Assembly: GCF_003437535.1 (NCBI RefSeq)
Contig: NZ_QSQT01000021.1
Coordinates: forward strand, 226 to 64,225
Origin: Phocaeicola plebeius
GTDB taxonomy: Bacteria; Bacteroidota; Bacteroidia; Bacteroidales; Bacteroidaceae
Direction: 5' to 3'
DNA length: 64,000 bases
Below are positions 28,290-35,951 of the stretch, in pieces (the stretch's first letter is position 1; each line of letters begins with the position of its first letter). The position numbers were made by a program, and so were the translations under genes. The notes beneath the pieces are model-generated. The model did no database searches and was not told the DNA's origin. It was given only the letters and a program-made list of their open reading frames with translations.

Positions 28290-28297
28290 TATCTTTG
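28290..28297 (+). promoter_or_regulatory. -7 box for regulator/kinase operon (TATCTTTG)
   Basis: TATCTTTG fits TAnnTTTG and lies 21 bp upstream of the response-regulator ATG. It directly abuts the third palindrome, so the regulator could control its own transcription. Confidence 0.55.
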
Positions 28298-28318
28298 CGA
28301 AAGACACCTTGATATTGT

Positions 28319-29689
28319 ATGGAAGAAAAAGGAAAAATACTCATCATTGACGATAACGAAGACGTGCTCTTCGCCTTGAACCTGCTGTTAGAGCCTTATA
28401 TGGAGCAGATTCGAGTAACTACACAGCCTACACGGATTGAACATTTCATGACTACCTTCCATCCCGATGTGATTCTGCTCGACATGAATTTCCAGCGGGA
28501 TGCCATCAGCGGGCAGGAAGGGTTTGACTACCTGAAGCAGATCCTCCGTATCGACCCGCAAGCGGTAGTGGTATTCATGACGGCCTACGCGGATACGGGA
28601 AAAGCGGTGCAGGCCATTAAAGCCGGGGCTACTGATTTTATCTCCAAACCATGGGAGAAGGAAAAGCTGTTGGCTACATTGTCGGCTGCCGTCAAACTCA
28701 GCCGTTCACGCCAGGAAGTAGGACGGTTGCAGAATGAGGTACAGGCCCTGAAGGGAGACGATCGCATTCCGGAACTGATTGGCAACTCCCCCGCCATGCA
28801 GAAGGTAAAAGAAACCATCTACAAGCTTTCTGATACGGATGCCAACTTGCTCATACTGGGAGAAAATGGTACCGGGAAGGACCTGGCTGCACGCATGCTG
28901 CGTTTCTTCTCTCCCCGCCGGGAACAGGTCTTTATTCCCATCGACTTGGGAAGTATTCCGGAGCAGTTGTTCGAAAGTGAGCTCTTCGGGTACGAAAAGG
29001 GGGCCTTTACGGATGCCCGGAAAGCGAAACCCGGCAGAATGGAAACAGCTTCAGGGGGTACGTTGTTTCTGGATGAAATCGGCAACTTGTCCCTGCCCAT
29101 GCAGGCCAAGTTGCTGACGGCCATCGAAAAGCAGTGCATCACCCGACTGGGGGCAGTCAATCCGATACACATCGATGTACGGCTGATTTGTGCCACCAAT
29201 GCCAACCTGCATCAGTTGGTGGCAGAAGGAAAATTCCGTCAGGATTTGTTGTACCGCATCAATACTGTGGAACTTCACATCCCTCCTTTACGGGAACGTG
29301 GAGAAGATATTCTGCTGTTAGCTACACATTTTCTGAATCAGTACAACCGGAAATACCGCAAGGAAATCAAGGGACTGACGCGTGAAGCCAAAAACAAGCT
29401 GCTGAAATACGAATGGCCGGGTAATGTGCGTGAGTTACAGCACACCGTGGAACGTGCCGTCATTCTGAGCGAAAACGGACTCCTGAAACCGGATGATTTC
29501 TTGTTTCCACAAGGGAATGCCGCCGCGCACCAGCCTGCACTGACGGAAGAACTCAACTTAGAGAAACTGGAAAAGAATGCTATCGAACGGGCCTTGAAAG
29601 TGAGCACAGGAAACATGAGCAAGGCCGCCGAACTATTAGGAATTACACGTTTTGCACTTTATCGGAAACTGGAAAAATGGGGCTTATGA
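28319..29689 (+). CDS. Sigma-54-dependent response regulator (NtrC/AtoC type)
   Basis: This 456-residue regulator has three parts. A receiver domain carries the phosphoacceptor D55 (VILLDMN). A sigma-54 AAA+ domain has Walker A GENGTGKD at 181-188, and the sigma-54-contacting loop reads GAFTDA at 228-233 instead of GAFTGA. A Fis-type helix-turn-helix ends it (SKAAELLGITRFALYRKLEKW). When phosphorylated it should activate sigma-54 promoters, most likely that of the divergent TolC/adaptor/permease cluster. The kinase gene follows with an ATGA overlap. The glycine-to-aspartate variant is, as far as I recall, not rare in Bacteroidota and need not mean loss of function. Confidence 0.95.
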   Translation: MEEKGKILIIDDNEDVLFALNLLLEPYMEQIRVTTQPTRIEHFMTTFHPDVILLDMNFQRDAISGQEGFDYLKQILRIDPQAVVVFMTAYADTGKAVQAIKAGATDFISKPWEKEKLLATLSAAVKLSRSRQEVGRLQNEVQALKGDDRIPELIGNSPAMQKVKETIYKLSDTDANLLILGENGTGKDLAARMLRFFSPRREQVFIPIDLGSIPEQLFESELFGYEKGAFTDARKAKPGRMETASGGTLFLDEIGNLSLPMQAKLLTAIEKQCITRLGAVNPIHIDVRLICATNANLHQLVAEGKFRQDLLYRINTVELHIPPLRERGEDILLLATHFLNQYNRKYRKEIKGLTREAKNKLLKYEWPGNVRELQHTVERAVILSENGLLKPDDFLFPQGNAAAHQPALTEELNLEKLEKNAIERALKVSTGNMSKAAELLGITRFALYRKLEKWGL

Positions 29690-30960
29690 AAACGTATGGA
29701 TACTACCTGATACTGCACATTTTAGGACTGACAGGTCTGATTATCGCAGGTGTTTTAGCCATGCTGCATGGACTGTGGTTCTGTACCATCATCTGCGGAC
29801 TGTTGCTCATTGGCATCTGTTACAGCCTGTACCGCATACAAATCCGGCAGACTGAAACCATGTACCGGCTCGTGGAATGCATGAAACAGAATGACCTGGG
29901 ACAGCGGGTTTGCGCACCTTTTGCCGACCCGCAGATGCAGAAGTTAGCAGAAGAACTTTCACAGGCTCTGAAGAACCTGCGCACCCGTATAGTAGATGAG
30001 GAGGTAAAGCACCAATACTATGAAATGCTGCTGAACAAGGTAGATACGGCCGTCCTCGTCACCGACCGAAGCAACCGGATGGAATGGATGAACAAGGCAG
30101 CCCGCGAACTATTGGGACACTGCGCCCATCTGCCCGAAGAAATCAGCACGGCCATTCAGGAAAACCAGCAGGTGGCTCACCTGCAAAAAGGAAACGCCAC
30201 TTTCGACCTCTCCCTGTCGGTCACTCACATCCAGCTGCAAGGACGAACCTGCCGGCTGATTAGCTTGAAAAACATCCACGGCGCATTGGAGTACAAAGAA
30301 ATGGAAGCTTGGCAAAAGCTGATACGGGTACTGACGCATGAAATCATGAATTCCATCACCCCAATTATCTCTCTGGCAGATACATTGAATGAACGAAGCC
30401 AGGAGCATCCTGATGATGCACGTACGCATACCTACATACAGCAAGGGCTACAGGTCATCTACCGCCGGGGAAAAGGCTTGCTGGAGTTTGTAGAAAATTA
30501 CCGGAAACTGACCCGTATCTCGGCCCCGATGAAGACGGAAATCCCACTGGAACAGTTTCTTTCCGACCTGCAACGACTTTACCCGGAACTGGAAGTGCAG
30601 TATAAATGCCCGTCTTCCCAGCTCACCTGGTATGCTGACCGCACACAGATGGAGCAGCTATTTATAAACCTGCTGAAGAATGCCCGTGAAGCATGTGCCC
30701 ATCGCTCCCATCCGGACATTCGCATCCAGGTAGAAACTCATGCCCAGGAACTCATTTTCGAAATCAGCGATAACGGAGAAGGTATGCTGCCGGAAGTGAC
30801 GGAACGTATCTTCGTGCCTTTCTTCACCACTAAGAATAACGGTTCCGGTATCGGCCTTACCCTCTGTAAACAGATTATCAGCCTGCACGGGGGACAAATC
30901 AGCGTACAAAGCACAGCGGGGAAAGGAAGCCGTTTCCGCCTCTCTTTCCCCGCCGTATAA
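29686..30960 (+). CDS. Membrane sensor histidine kinase
   Basis: This is the partner kinase of the preceding sigma-54 regulator (424 residues). I chose the ATG at 29686, which overlaps the regulator stop as ATGA, over the one at 29677. Two N-terminal TM helices (about residues 5-50) leave almost no periplasmic loop, so the signal is probably sensed in the membrane or cytoplasm. A PAS-like region (TAVLVTDRSNRMEWMNKAA) follows. The phosphoacceptor is H218 in LTHEIMNSITPI, and the ATPase boxes are NLLKNAREAC, DNGEGM, FVPFFTTK and GSGIGLTL, similar to NtrY-type kinases. It converges on the lactonase gene. Confidence 0.93.
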   Translation: MKTYGYYLILHILGLTGLIIAGVLAMLHGLWFCTIICGLLLIGICYSLYRIQIRQTETMYRLVECMKQNDLGQRVCAPFADPQMQKLAEELSQALKNLRTRIVDEEVKHQYYEMLLNKVDTAVLVTDRSNRMEWMNKAARELLGHCAHLPEEISTAIQENQQVAHLQKGNATFDLSLSVTHIQLQGRTCRLISLKNIHGALEYKEMEAWQKLIRVLTHEIMNSITPIISLADTLNERSQEHPDDARTHTYIQQGLQVIYRRGKGLLEFVENYRKLTRISAPMKTEIPLEQFLSDLQRLYPELEVQYKCPSSQLTWYADRTQMEQLFINLLKNAREACAHRSHPDIRIQVETHAQELIFEISDNGEGMLPEVTERIFVPFFTTKNNGSGIGLTLCKQIISLHGGQISVQSTAGKGSRFRLSFPAV

Positions 30961-30977
30961 GTATATGGTTTAATTAC

Positions 30978-32132
30978 TTATTTCATAACCCATTGCAGAC
31001 AAACCGGTTTATCGGTATGGATAGTCTTGCCAGTATCCTGCAAAAGACCGGTTTCTGCATCACGCGCAAACACCTGAATCTCATTGGTATCCCGGCAAGC
31101 TACCAGCAGAAACTTGCCGTTCGGTGTAATCGTGAAATTACGCGGATGAATGCCCGTCAACTGATAGCCCACCTTGGTCAGTGTACCATCGGAAGGAGAA
31201 ACCTTGAAAATAGCCACGCCATCTGCTTGCAGACGGTTGGAAGCATACAGGAATTTTCCATCGGGCGACAGATGAATATCCGCACTACCTTTCGCGCCCA
31301 CCGTATCTGCCTTGATGACTTGCTGCTGTATCAGGGCCTTTCCATCATACGTCCACACCACTACTTCGCCAGACAGTTCCGTCAACAGATACGCATGTTT
31401 TCCCTGCTTGTCAAAACAAGTATGACGCGGACCTGAACCTGGAGCCAACTCAATATCAAAAGCAGCCGCTTCATCCAATAAATCCGTTCCTTTCGTTCCT
31501 GGAGTTTGTTTTACCGGAAAAGCGTGAATACGGTCCAGTCCCAAATCGTTTGCCAAAAGCAACTTCCCGTCGGGAGTGAAATACACACAGTGCAAGTGAG
31601 GCTGCTCCTGCCGTTCCTTATCGGCTCCTTTTCCCTGGAAGGAAATGACATGCCCCTCTCCTAACTTTCCATCCGCCAGACGAGGGAAAACCGTAATATT
31701 CGCTCCCATGTAATTGGCGGTCAACACAAACTTGCCATCCGGACTCACCGTAATATAACACGGTGAAGCTCCACCCGTAGACTGGCTGTTCAGCAACGCC
31801 AGCCCCGAAGTCAACGTATCCAATGCCAGCGCATTAGCCGTAAACCCTTTTTCCGTCTCTCCCACGGCATACACATGCGTACCGTCTTCCGTCGGCACTA
31901 AAAACGACGGATTCTCAATCCCAGACAACGTACTGGCCAGCACAGCCTCTCCCGTCTCCTGATTGAAGCGATACGTCTTTATCCCTTCTTGATCTGCACT
32001 TGCATAACTGCCCACCAGCATCAACAAAGTATCCGGTTCTTGTGACACACTCATTTTCTGCTCACCTTTTCCAGCACAAGCCCCCAACAAAAGAGAGCCG
32101 GCACACAACGACATTAAAATGTGCTTCCTCAT
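30978..32132 (-). CDS. 6-phosphogluconolactonase-like (lactonase family) lipoprotein
   Basis: This 384-residue protein is a seven-bladed beta-propeller of the Pgl/lactonase family, with typical repeats such as ISPDGKFLYASN-type segments (LSPDGKFLYASNRLQADGVAIF, ITPNGKFLLVAC) and a GSGPRHTCF motif. Cytosolic Pgl opens 6-phosphogluconolactone in the pentose phosphate pathway. This copy instead has a lipoprotein signal (LLLGACAGK), so it should be envelope-anchored, and its substrate may be a different lactone or none. It is a single gene converging on the kinase gene. A 6S-type RNA and its terminator lie upstream on the same strand. Confidence 0.88.
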   Translation of the reverse strand: MRKHILMSLCAGSLLLGACAGKGEQKMSVSQEPDTLLMLVGSYASADQEGIKTYRFNQETGEAVLASTLSGIENPSFLVPTEDGTHVYAVGETEKGFTANALALDTLTSGLALLNSQSTGGASPCYITVSPDGKFVLTANYMGANITVFPRLADGKLGEGHVISFQGKGADKERQEQPHLHCVYFTPDGKLLLANDLGLDRIHAFPVKQTPGTKGTDLLDEAAAFDIELAPGSGPRHTCFDKQGKHAYLLTELSGEVVVWTYDGKALIQQQVIKADTVGAKGSADIHLSPDGKFLYASNRLQADGVAIFKVSPSDGTLTKVGYQLTGIHPRNFTITPNGKFLLVACRDTNEIQVFARDAETGLLQDTGKTIHTDKPVCLQWVMK

Positions 32133-32177
32133 AGTTCTTATATTATCTAAGTAAACAACGTTCCAAAAGTAAACTCA

Positions 32178-32224
32178 TAAAAAAACGAAGAACCTTGACT
32201 CGCTAAACCCAAGATTCTTCGCTT
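32178..32224 (-). terminator. Intrinsic terminator of 6S-type RNA
   Basis: On the minus strand GCGAAGAATCTTG and CAAGGTTCTTCG form a strong stem with a short loop, followed by seven Ts (32185-32179). It ends the small RNA and separates it from the lactonase gene. Confidence 0.88.
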
Positions 32225-32419
32225 TTATGAAAAAGGAGAAGCCGTACCCGAGGCGTGACGAAACTCCGAATGACAGGTTTTGAGTGCTCCCCTCCTTTGT
32301 AATCCACCGGCATAAATGCTACCCGAAGGCGTGGCCCGCCATTGGAAGTAGAAGCTTGTCTCGGTATTTCTTTAGATTTGATGAGTTTCCCGATTCTGCA
32401 AGTACGGCTTCAATTTTTC
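32178..32419 (-). ncRNA. ssrS: 6S-type RNA (Bacteroidales-1 class), probable
   Basis: The ~390-bp gene-free stretch after rplT encodes an RNA, not a protein. A perfect promoter (32425-32455) and a strong terminator delimit about 240 nt. The 5' end GAAGCCGTAC (32411-32402) is exactly complementary to GTACGGCTTC near the 3' end (32247-32238), a long closing helix around a large internal region, as in 6S RNA. From memory, the Bacteroidales-1 RNA, later equated with 6S RNA, lies downstream of L20 genes, exactly this position. 6S RNA binds RNA polymerase holoenzyme and dampens transcription in slow growth. Boundaries are estimated from promoter and terminator. Confidence 0.82.
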
Positions 32420-32424
32420 TATGA

Positions 32425-32455
32425 CAAATATACGACAAATATTTGAATATACAAA
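32425..32455 (-). promoter_or_regulatory. Consensus Bacteroides promoter of 6S-type RNA
   Basis: The minus strand reads TTTG (32455-32452), 19 bp, TATATTTG (32432-32425). This is an exact match to the Bacteroides primary-sigma consensus TTTG-N19-TAnnTTTG. No open reading frame follows; transcription should start near 32419. Confidence 0.92.
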
Positions 32456-32465
32456 AATAATGCAC

Positions 32466-32497
32466 AAAAAAAGGATGCCATTTTAGGGGCATCCTTT
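32466..32497 (-). terminator. Intrinsic terminator of rplT operon
   Basis: On the minus strand AAAGGATGCC, an 8-nt loop and GGCATCCTTT are followed by a T-run. It closes the thrS-infC-rpmI-rplT operon and lies immediately upstream of the 6S promoter. Confidence 0.9.
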
Positions 32498-32523
32498 ATA
32501 CATTGTCTCCGTCTCCGGTGAGA

Positions 32524-32874
32524 TTAAGCAGCTTTAGCTTTAGCAACCACAGCCTTGAATGCTTCAGGGTGGTTCATAGCTAAGTCAGCCAACACCTTAC
32601 GGTTGATTTCAATACCTGCTTTGTGCAATGCACCCATCAACTTAGAGTAAGACATACCTTCCAGACGAGCAGCTGCGTTGATACGCTGGATCCACAATGC
32701 GCGGAAGTTACGTTTTTTGTTCTTACGGTCACGGTATGCATAAGTCAGACCTTTTTCCCAAGTATTCTTAGCAACGGTCCAAACGTTCTTTCTTGCACCA
32801 AAATAACCTCTGGTTAAACCTAAAATTTTCTTTCTTCTTGCTCTAGAAGCAACGTGATTTACTGATCTTGGCAT
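32524..32874 (-). CDS. rplT: 50S ribosomal protein L20
   Basis: This is the full-length (116 residues) L20 protein: basic N-terminus [19 protein letters not shown], the [23 protein letters not shown] region that binds 23S rRNA, and the family C-terminus. It is essential for early assembly of the large subunit. The gene order infC-rpmI-rplT is the classical one, here preceded by thrS. In other bacteria L20 represses this operon through the mRNA; no such leader could be confirmed here. An intrinsic terminator follows. Confidence 0.98.
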   Translation of the reverse strand: MPRSVNHVASRARRKKILGLTRGYFGARKNVWTVAKNTWEKGLTYAYRDRKNKKRNFRALWIQRINAAARLEGMSYSKLMGALHKAGIEINRKVLADLAMNHPEAFKAVVAKAKAA

Positions 32875-32983
32875 AGTTTTAATTCTTTTTTGAATGATAG
32901 CGCCGATATATTCTCAATCGGACTTGAGGCTAATGCATTCGGTTAATAATTTAAAATGATACGTTTTTACGCTTTTGTTAAGA

Positions 32984-33181
32984 TTACTTCATGCAAAGAA
33001 GTTCTTTTACCTGAGCTAAGTTAGCATTGTCAACTAAGCCCATGTGGCAAAGGTTTCTTTTCTGCTTTTTAGTCTTCTTAGTCAAAATGTGACTGTGAAA
33101 AGCGTGCTTTCTTTTGATTTTACCTGTTCCGGTAAGAGCGAATCTTTTTTTAGCACCGGAGTTAGTCTTGATCTTTGGCAT
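32984..33181 (-). CDS. rpmI: 50S ribosomal protein L35
   Basis: This 65-residue, highly basic protein starts [20 protein letters not shown] and contains the [22 protein letters not shown] stretch that defines L35. It belongs to the large ribosomal subunit. It lies between infC (72 bp upstream) and rplT (109 bp downstream), as in most bacteria, and is co-transcribed with them. Confidence 0.98.
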   Translation of the reverse strand: MPKIKTNSGAKKRFALTGTGKIKRKHAFHSHILTKKTKKQKRNLCHMGLVDNANLAQVKELLCMK

Positions 33182-33253
33182 CTTGTTAAAATTTTAATTA
33201 TTATTATTCACATGGTAACGCACTATACCGGCACGTTACGCACTTTCTTTTCT

Positions 33254-33835
33254 TTATTCTTTGGTTTCAACCACCTTCGCAGGTTCTAGTTTTGCAGCCT
33301 TTTTCGGAGCTCCCGGCTTTTTCGGAGACAATGATATAGTCATTCTCTTTCCTTCGAGCAACGGCATCTGCTCTACCTTTGCATAGTCTTCCAAGTCGTT
33401 AGCAAAACGGAGCAAGAGCACTTCTCCCTGTTCCTTGAACAAAATGGAACGTCCTTTAAAGAACACGTATGCTTTTACCTTATCTCCATCCTGCAAGAAA
33501 CCGATGGCATGTTTCAGTTTGAAGTTGTAATCGTGTTCGTCAGTCTGAGGTCCAAAACGGATTTCCTTCACGTTTACCTTCACCTGTTTAGCTTTCTGTT
33601 CCTTTGCGCGTTTTTTCAGCTGATAGAGGAATTTAGAATAATCTATAATTCGACAAACTGGAGGAACTGCGTTAGGTGAAATTTCGACCAAGTCGGCTTC
33701 GTGTTCTTCCGCAAGCTTCAAAGCCTGCGCAATCGGATATACCGCCGATTCAATATCATCTCCCACAATACGTACTTCTTTGGCGCGAATCTGTTCGTTG
33801 ATTCGGTGTTGCCCTTTTAACGTGTCATTTTTCAT
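33254..33835 (-). CDS. infC: Translation initiation factor IF-3
   Basis: This 193-residue protein has the IF-3 N-domain ([16 protein letters not shown]) and C-domain ([40 protein letters not shown]). IF-3 binds the 30S subunit, prevents subunit joining and proofreads the initiator tRNA. The C-terminal tail is lysine/alanine/proline-rich, as in other Bacteroidales. An ATG start is used at 33835, not the rare AUU known from E. coli, so start-codon autoregulation is not evident. It is 101 bp after thrS, with a hairpin in the gap. Confidence 0.97.
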   Translation of the reverse strand: MKNDTLKGQHRINEQIRAKEVRIVGDDIESAVYPIAQALKLAEEHEADLVEISPNAVPPVCRIIDYSKFLYQLKKRAKEQKAKQVKVNVKEIRFGPQTDEHDYNFKLKHAIGFLQDGDKVKAYVFFKGRSILFKEQGEVLLLRFANDLEDYAKVEQMPLLEGKRMTISLSPKKPGAPKKAAKLEPAKVVETKE

Positions 33836-33891
33836 TAAAAATAGTGTCTTCCTGTTTGTTTTTTGAATTTATAAATTATTTATTTTAAAGT

Positions 33892-33928
33892 CCGTTTGCC
33901 GCAGAATTTTGATTCTGTCAGCAAACGG
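33892..33928 (-). promoter_or_regulatory. Hairpin between thrS and infC
   Basis: On the minus strand CCGTTTGC...AGAAT-CAAA-ATTCT...GGCAAACGG forms a two-part stem-loop just after the thrS stop. No strong T-run follows, so it may be an attenuator, processing site or ribosomal-protein leader element of infC-rpmI-rplT. Confidence 0.5.
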
Positions 33929-33936
33929 CTGCAAAT

Positions 33937-35877
33937 TTACCATTTATTTATCATATTATGAACTTCTTCTGCAATATTTTTTGCAAATTCTTCGATTTTC
34001 ATGGTTCCTTTGTCTCCTTCACCCTGCTTACGTACGGCAACTTCACCATTTTCGGCTTCTTTTTCGCCCACAATCAGCATGTAAGGGATGCGTTTCATTT
34101 CGTTGTCGCGAATCTTACGGCCAATCTTTTCGTTACGGTCATCCACCAATGCACGTACGTCATACTTTTTCAATTCCATGCGTACCTTATCGGCATAGTC
34201 ATTGAATTTCTCAGAGATAGGCAGGATAGCCACCTGATCCGGAGTCAGCCACAACGGGAACTTACCAGCAGTGTGTTCAATCAGCACAGCCACGAAACGT
34301 TCCATTGAACCAAACGGAGCACGGTGAATCATTACCGGACGATGTTTCTGGTTATCTGAGCCCATGTATTCCAACTGGAAGCGTTCCGGCAAGTTGTAGT
34401 CCACCTGAATGGTACCCAGCTGCCAGCGACGACCGATAGCATCCTTCACCATGAAGTCCAGTTTCGGACCGTAGAATGCAGCTTCACCGTATTCCACTTT
34501 CGCCTTCAAACCCTTTTCTTCACAAGCTTCCACGATAGCCTGTTCTGCCTTTTCCCAGTTTTCATCGCTACCGATGTATTTTTCACGGTTTTCCTTGTCA
34601 CGCAAAGAAATCTGTGCTTCAAAGTTTTCCAGACCCATAGAAGTGAACACGATAGAGATGATGTCCATCACGCGGAGGAACTCATCTTTCACCTGGTCAG
34701 GACGGCAGAAGATGTGCGCATCATCCTGTGTAAAGCTACGTACACGAGTCAATCCGTGCAACTCACCACTCTGTTCGTAACGACATACCGTACCGAATTC
34801 AGCGATACGCAATGGCAGGTCACGATAAGAACGCGGAGAGTTCTTGTAAATCATACAGTGATGCGGACAGTTCATCGGTTTCAAGAAGTATTCTTCGCCT
34901 TCTTCCGGAGTATGGATAGGCTGGAATGCGTCTTTACCATATTTTGCGTAGTGACCTGAAGTCACATACAACAGTTTGTTACCGATAGGCGGACACATTA
35001 CTTCCTGATAGTCATAACGTGCCTGGATACGACGGAGGAAGTCCTGCAGACGGATACGCAAAGCAGTGCCTTTCGGCAACCACATCGGAAGTCCCTTACC
35101 GACTGTATCCGAGAACATGAACAAATCCATTTCCTTACCAATCTTACGGTGGTCACGTTTCTTGGCTTCTTCCAGCATTACCAGATATTCATCCAGCATC
35201 TTCTTTTTCGGGAAAGTGATACCATAGATACGTGTCATCTGCTTGCGGTCTTCCTGACCTCTCCAGTAAGCACCAGCTACTGACAGCAGCTTGATAGCCT
35301 TAATAGGAGCAGTAGACAACAAGTGCGGACCACGGCAAAGGTCGGTAAACGCACCCTGAGTATATGTACTGATGTGACCATCTTCCAATTCAGAAATCAG
35401 CTCACACTTGTAAGTCTCACCTCTGTCACCGAACATTTTCAAGGCATCTTCCTTTGAAATACTCTGGCGAACCAGCTCTTCCTTCTTGGCAGCCAGTTCA
35501 GCCATTTTCTTTTCAATGGCAGGCAGGTCACCTTCCTTAATCACAGCCTCACCCGGATCTACGTCATAATAGAATCCGTTTTCGATAGCCGGACCGATAC
35601 CGAACTGAATGCCCGGATACAATTCCTGCAATGCCTCAGCCAGCAAGTGTGCACTTGTATGCCAGAAGGCATGCTTTCCTTGTTCGTCTTCCCATTTATA
35701 AAGAACGAAGTTTGCATCTTCGTTGATAGGACGATTCAAATCCACAGTTTCACCGTTCACCCCACAAGCCAATACATCCTGTGCCAAACGGGAACTGATG
35801 CTTTCTGCAATCTGCAGACCAGTAACTCCTTCGTTATACTCGCGAACGGAGCCGTCAGGAAAAGTTATCTTAACCAT
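33937..35877 (-). CDS. thrS: Threonyl-tRNA synthetase
   Basis: This full-length (646 residues) class II synthetase charges tRNA(Thr). It has the N-terminal TGS domain, the editing SAD domain with [11 protein letters not shown] (HxxxH), the catalytic core with motif 2 ([20 protein letters not shown]) and zinc-binding residues including the cysteine in [12 protein letters not shown], and the C-terminal anticodon-binding domain ([23 protein letters not shown]). A promoter at 35909-35939 shows that transcription of thrS-infC-rpmI-rplT can start here, separate from the TPR gene upstream. Confidence 0.98.
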   Translation of the reverse strand: MVKITFPDGSVREYNEGVTGLQIAESISSRLAQDVLACGVNGETVDLNRPINEDANFVLYKWEDEQGKHAFWHTSAHLLAEALQELYPGIQFGIGPAIENGFYYDVDPGEAVIKEGDLPAIEKKMAELAAKKEELVRQSISKEDALKMFGDRGETYKCELISELEDGHISTYTQGAFTDLCRGPHLLSTAPIKAIKLLSVAGAYWRGQEDRKQMTRIYGITFPKKKMLDEYLVMLEEAKKRDHRKIGKEMDLFMFSDTVGKGLPMWLPKGTALRIRLQDFLRRIQARYDYQEVMCPPIGNKLLYVTSGHYAKYGKDAFQPIHTPEEGEEYFLKPMNCPHHCMIYKNSPRSYRDLPLRIAEFGTVCRYEQSGELHGLTRVRSFTQDDAHIFCRPDQVKDEFLRVMDIISIVFTSMGLENFEAQISLRDKENREKYIGSDENWEKAEQAIVEACEEKGLKAKVEYGEAAFYGPKLDFMVKDAIGRRWQLGTIQVDYNLPERFQLEYMGSDNQKHRPVMIHRAPFGSMERFVAVLIEHTAGKFPLWLTPDQVAILPISEKFNDYADKVRMELKKYDVRALVDDRNEKIGRKIRDNEMKRIPYMLIVGEKEAENGEVAVRKQGEGDKGTMKIEEFAKNIAEEVHNMINKW

Positions 35878-35908
35878 AGTCTTTTTGTATTAATCTATTA
35901 TTGAGACG

Positions 35909-35939
35909 CAAAAATATAAACTTTTTAGTTAAAGAAAAA
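35909..35939 (-). promoter_or_regulatory. thrS promoter (TTTT-N19-TATTTTTG)
   Basis: The minus strand has TATTTTTG (35916-35909), a match to TAnnTTTG, with TTTT (one mismatch to TTTG) exactly 19 bp upstream. It is 31 bp from the thrS ATG. Confidence 0.7.
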
Positions 35940-35951
35940 TATTGCATCCAA

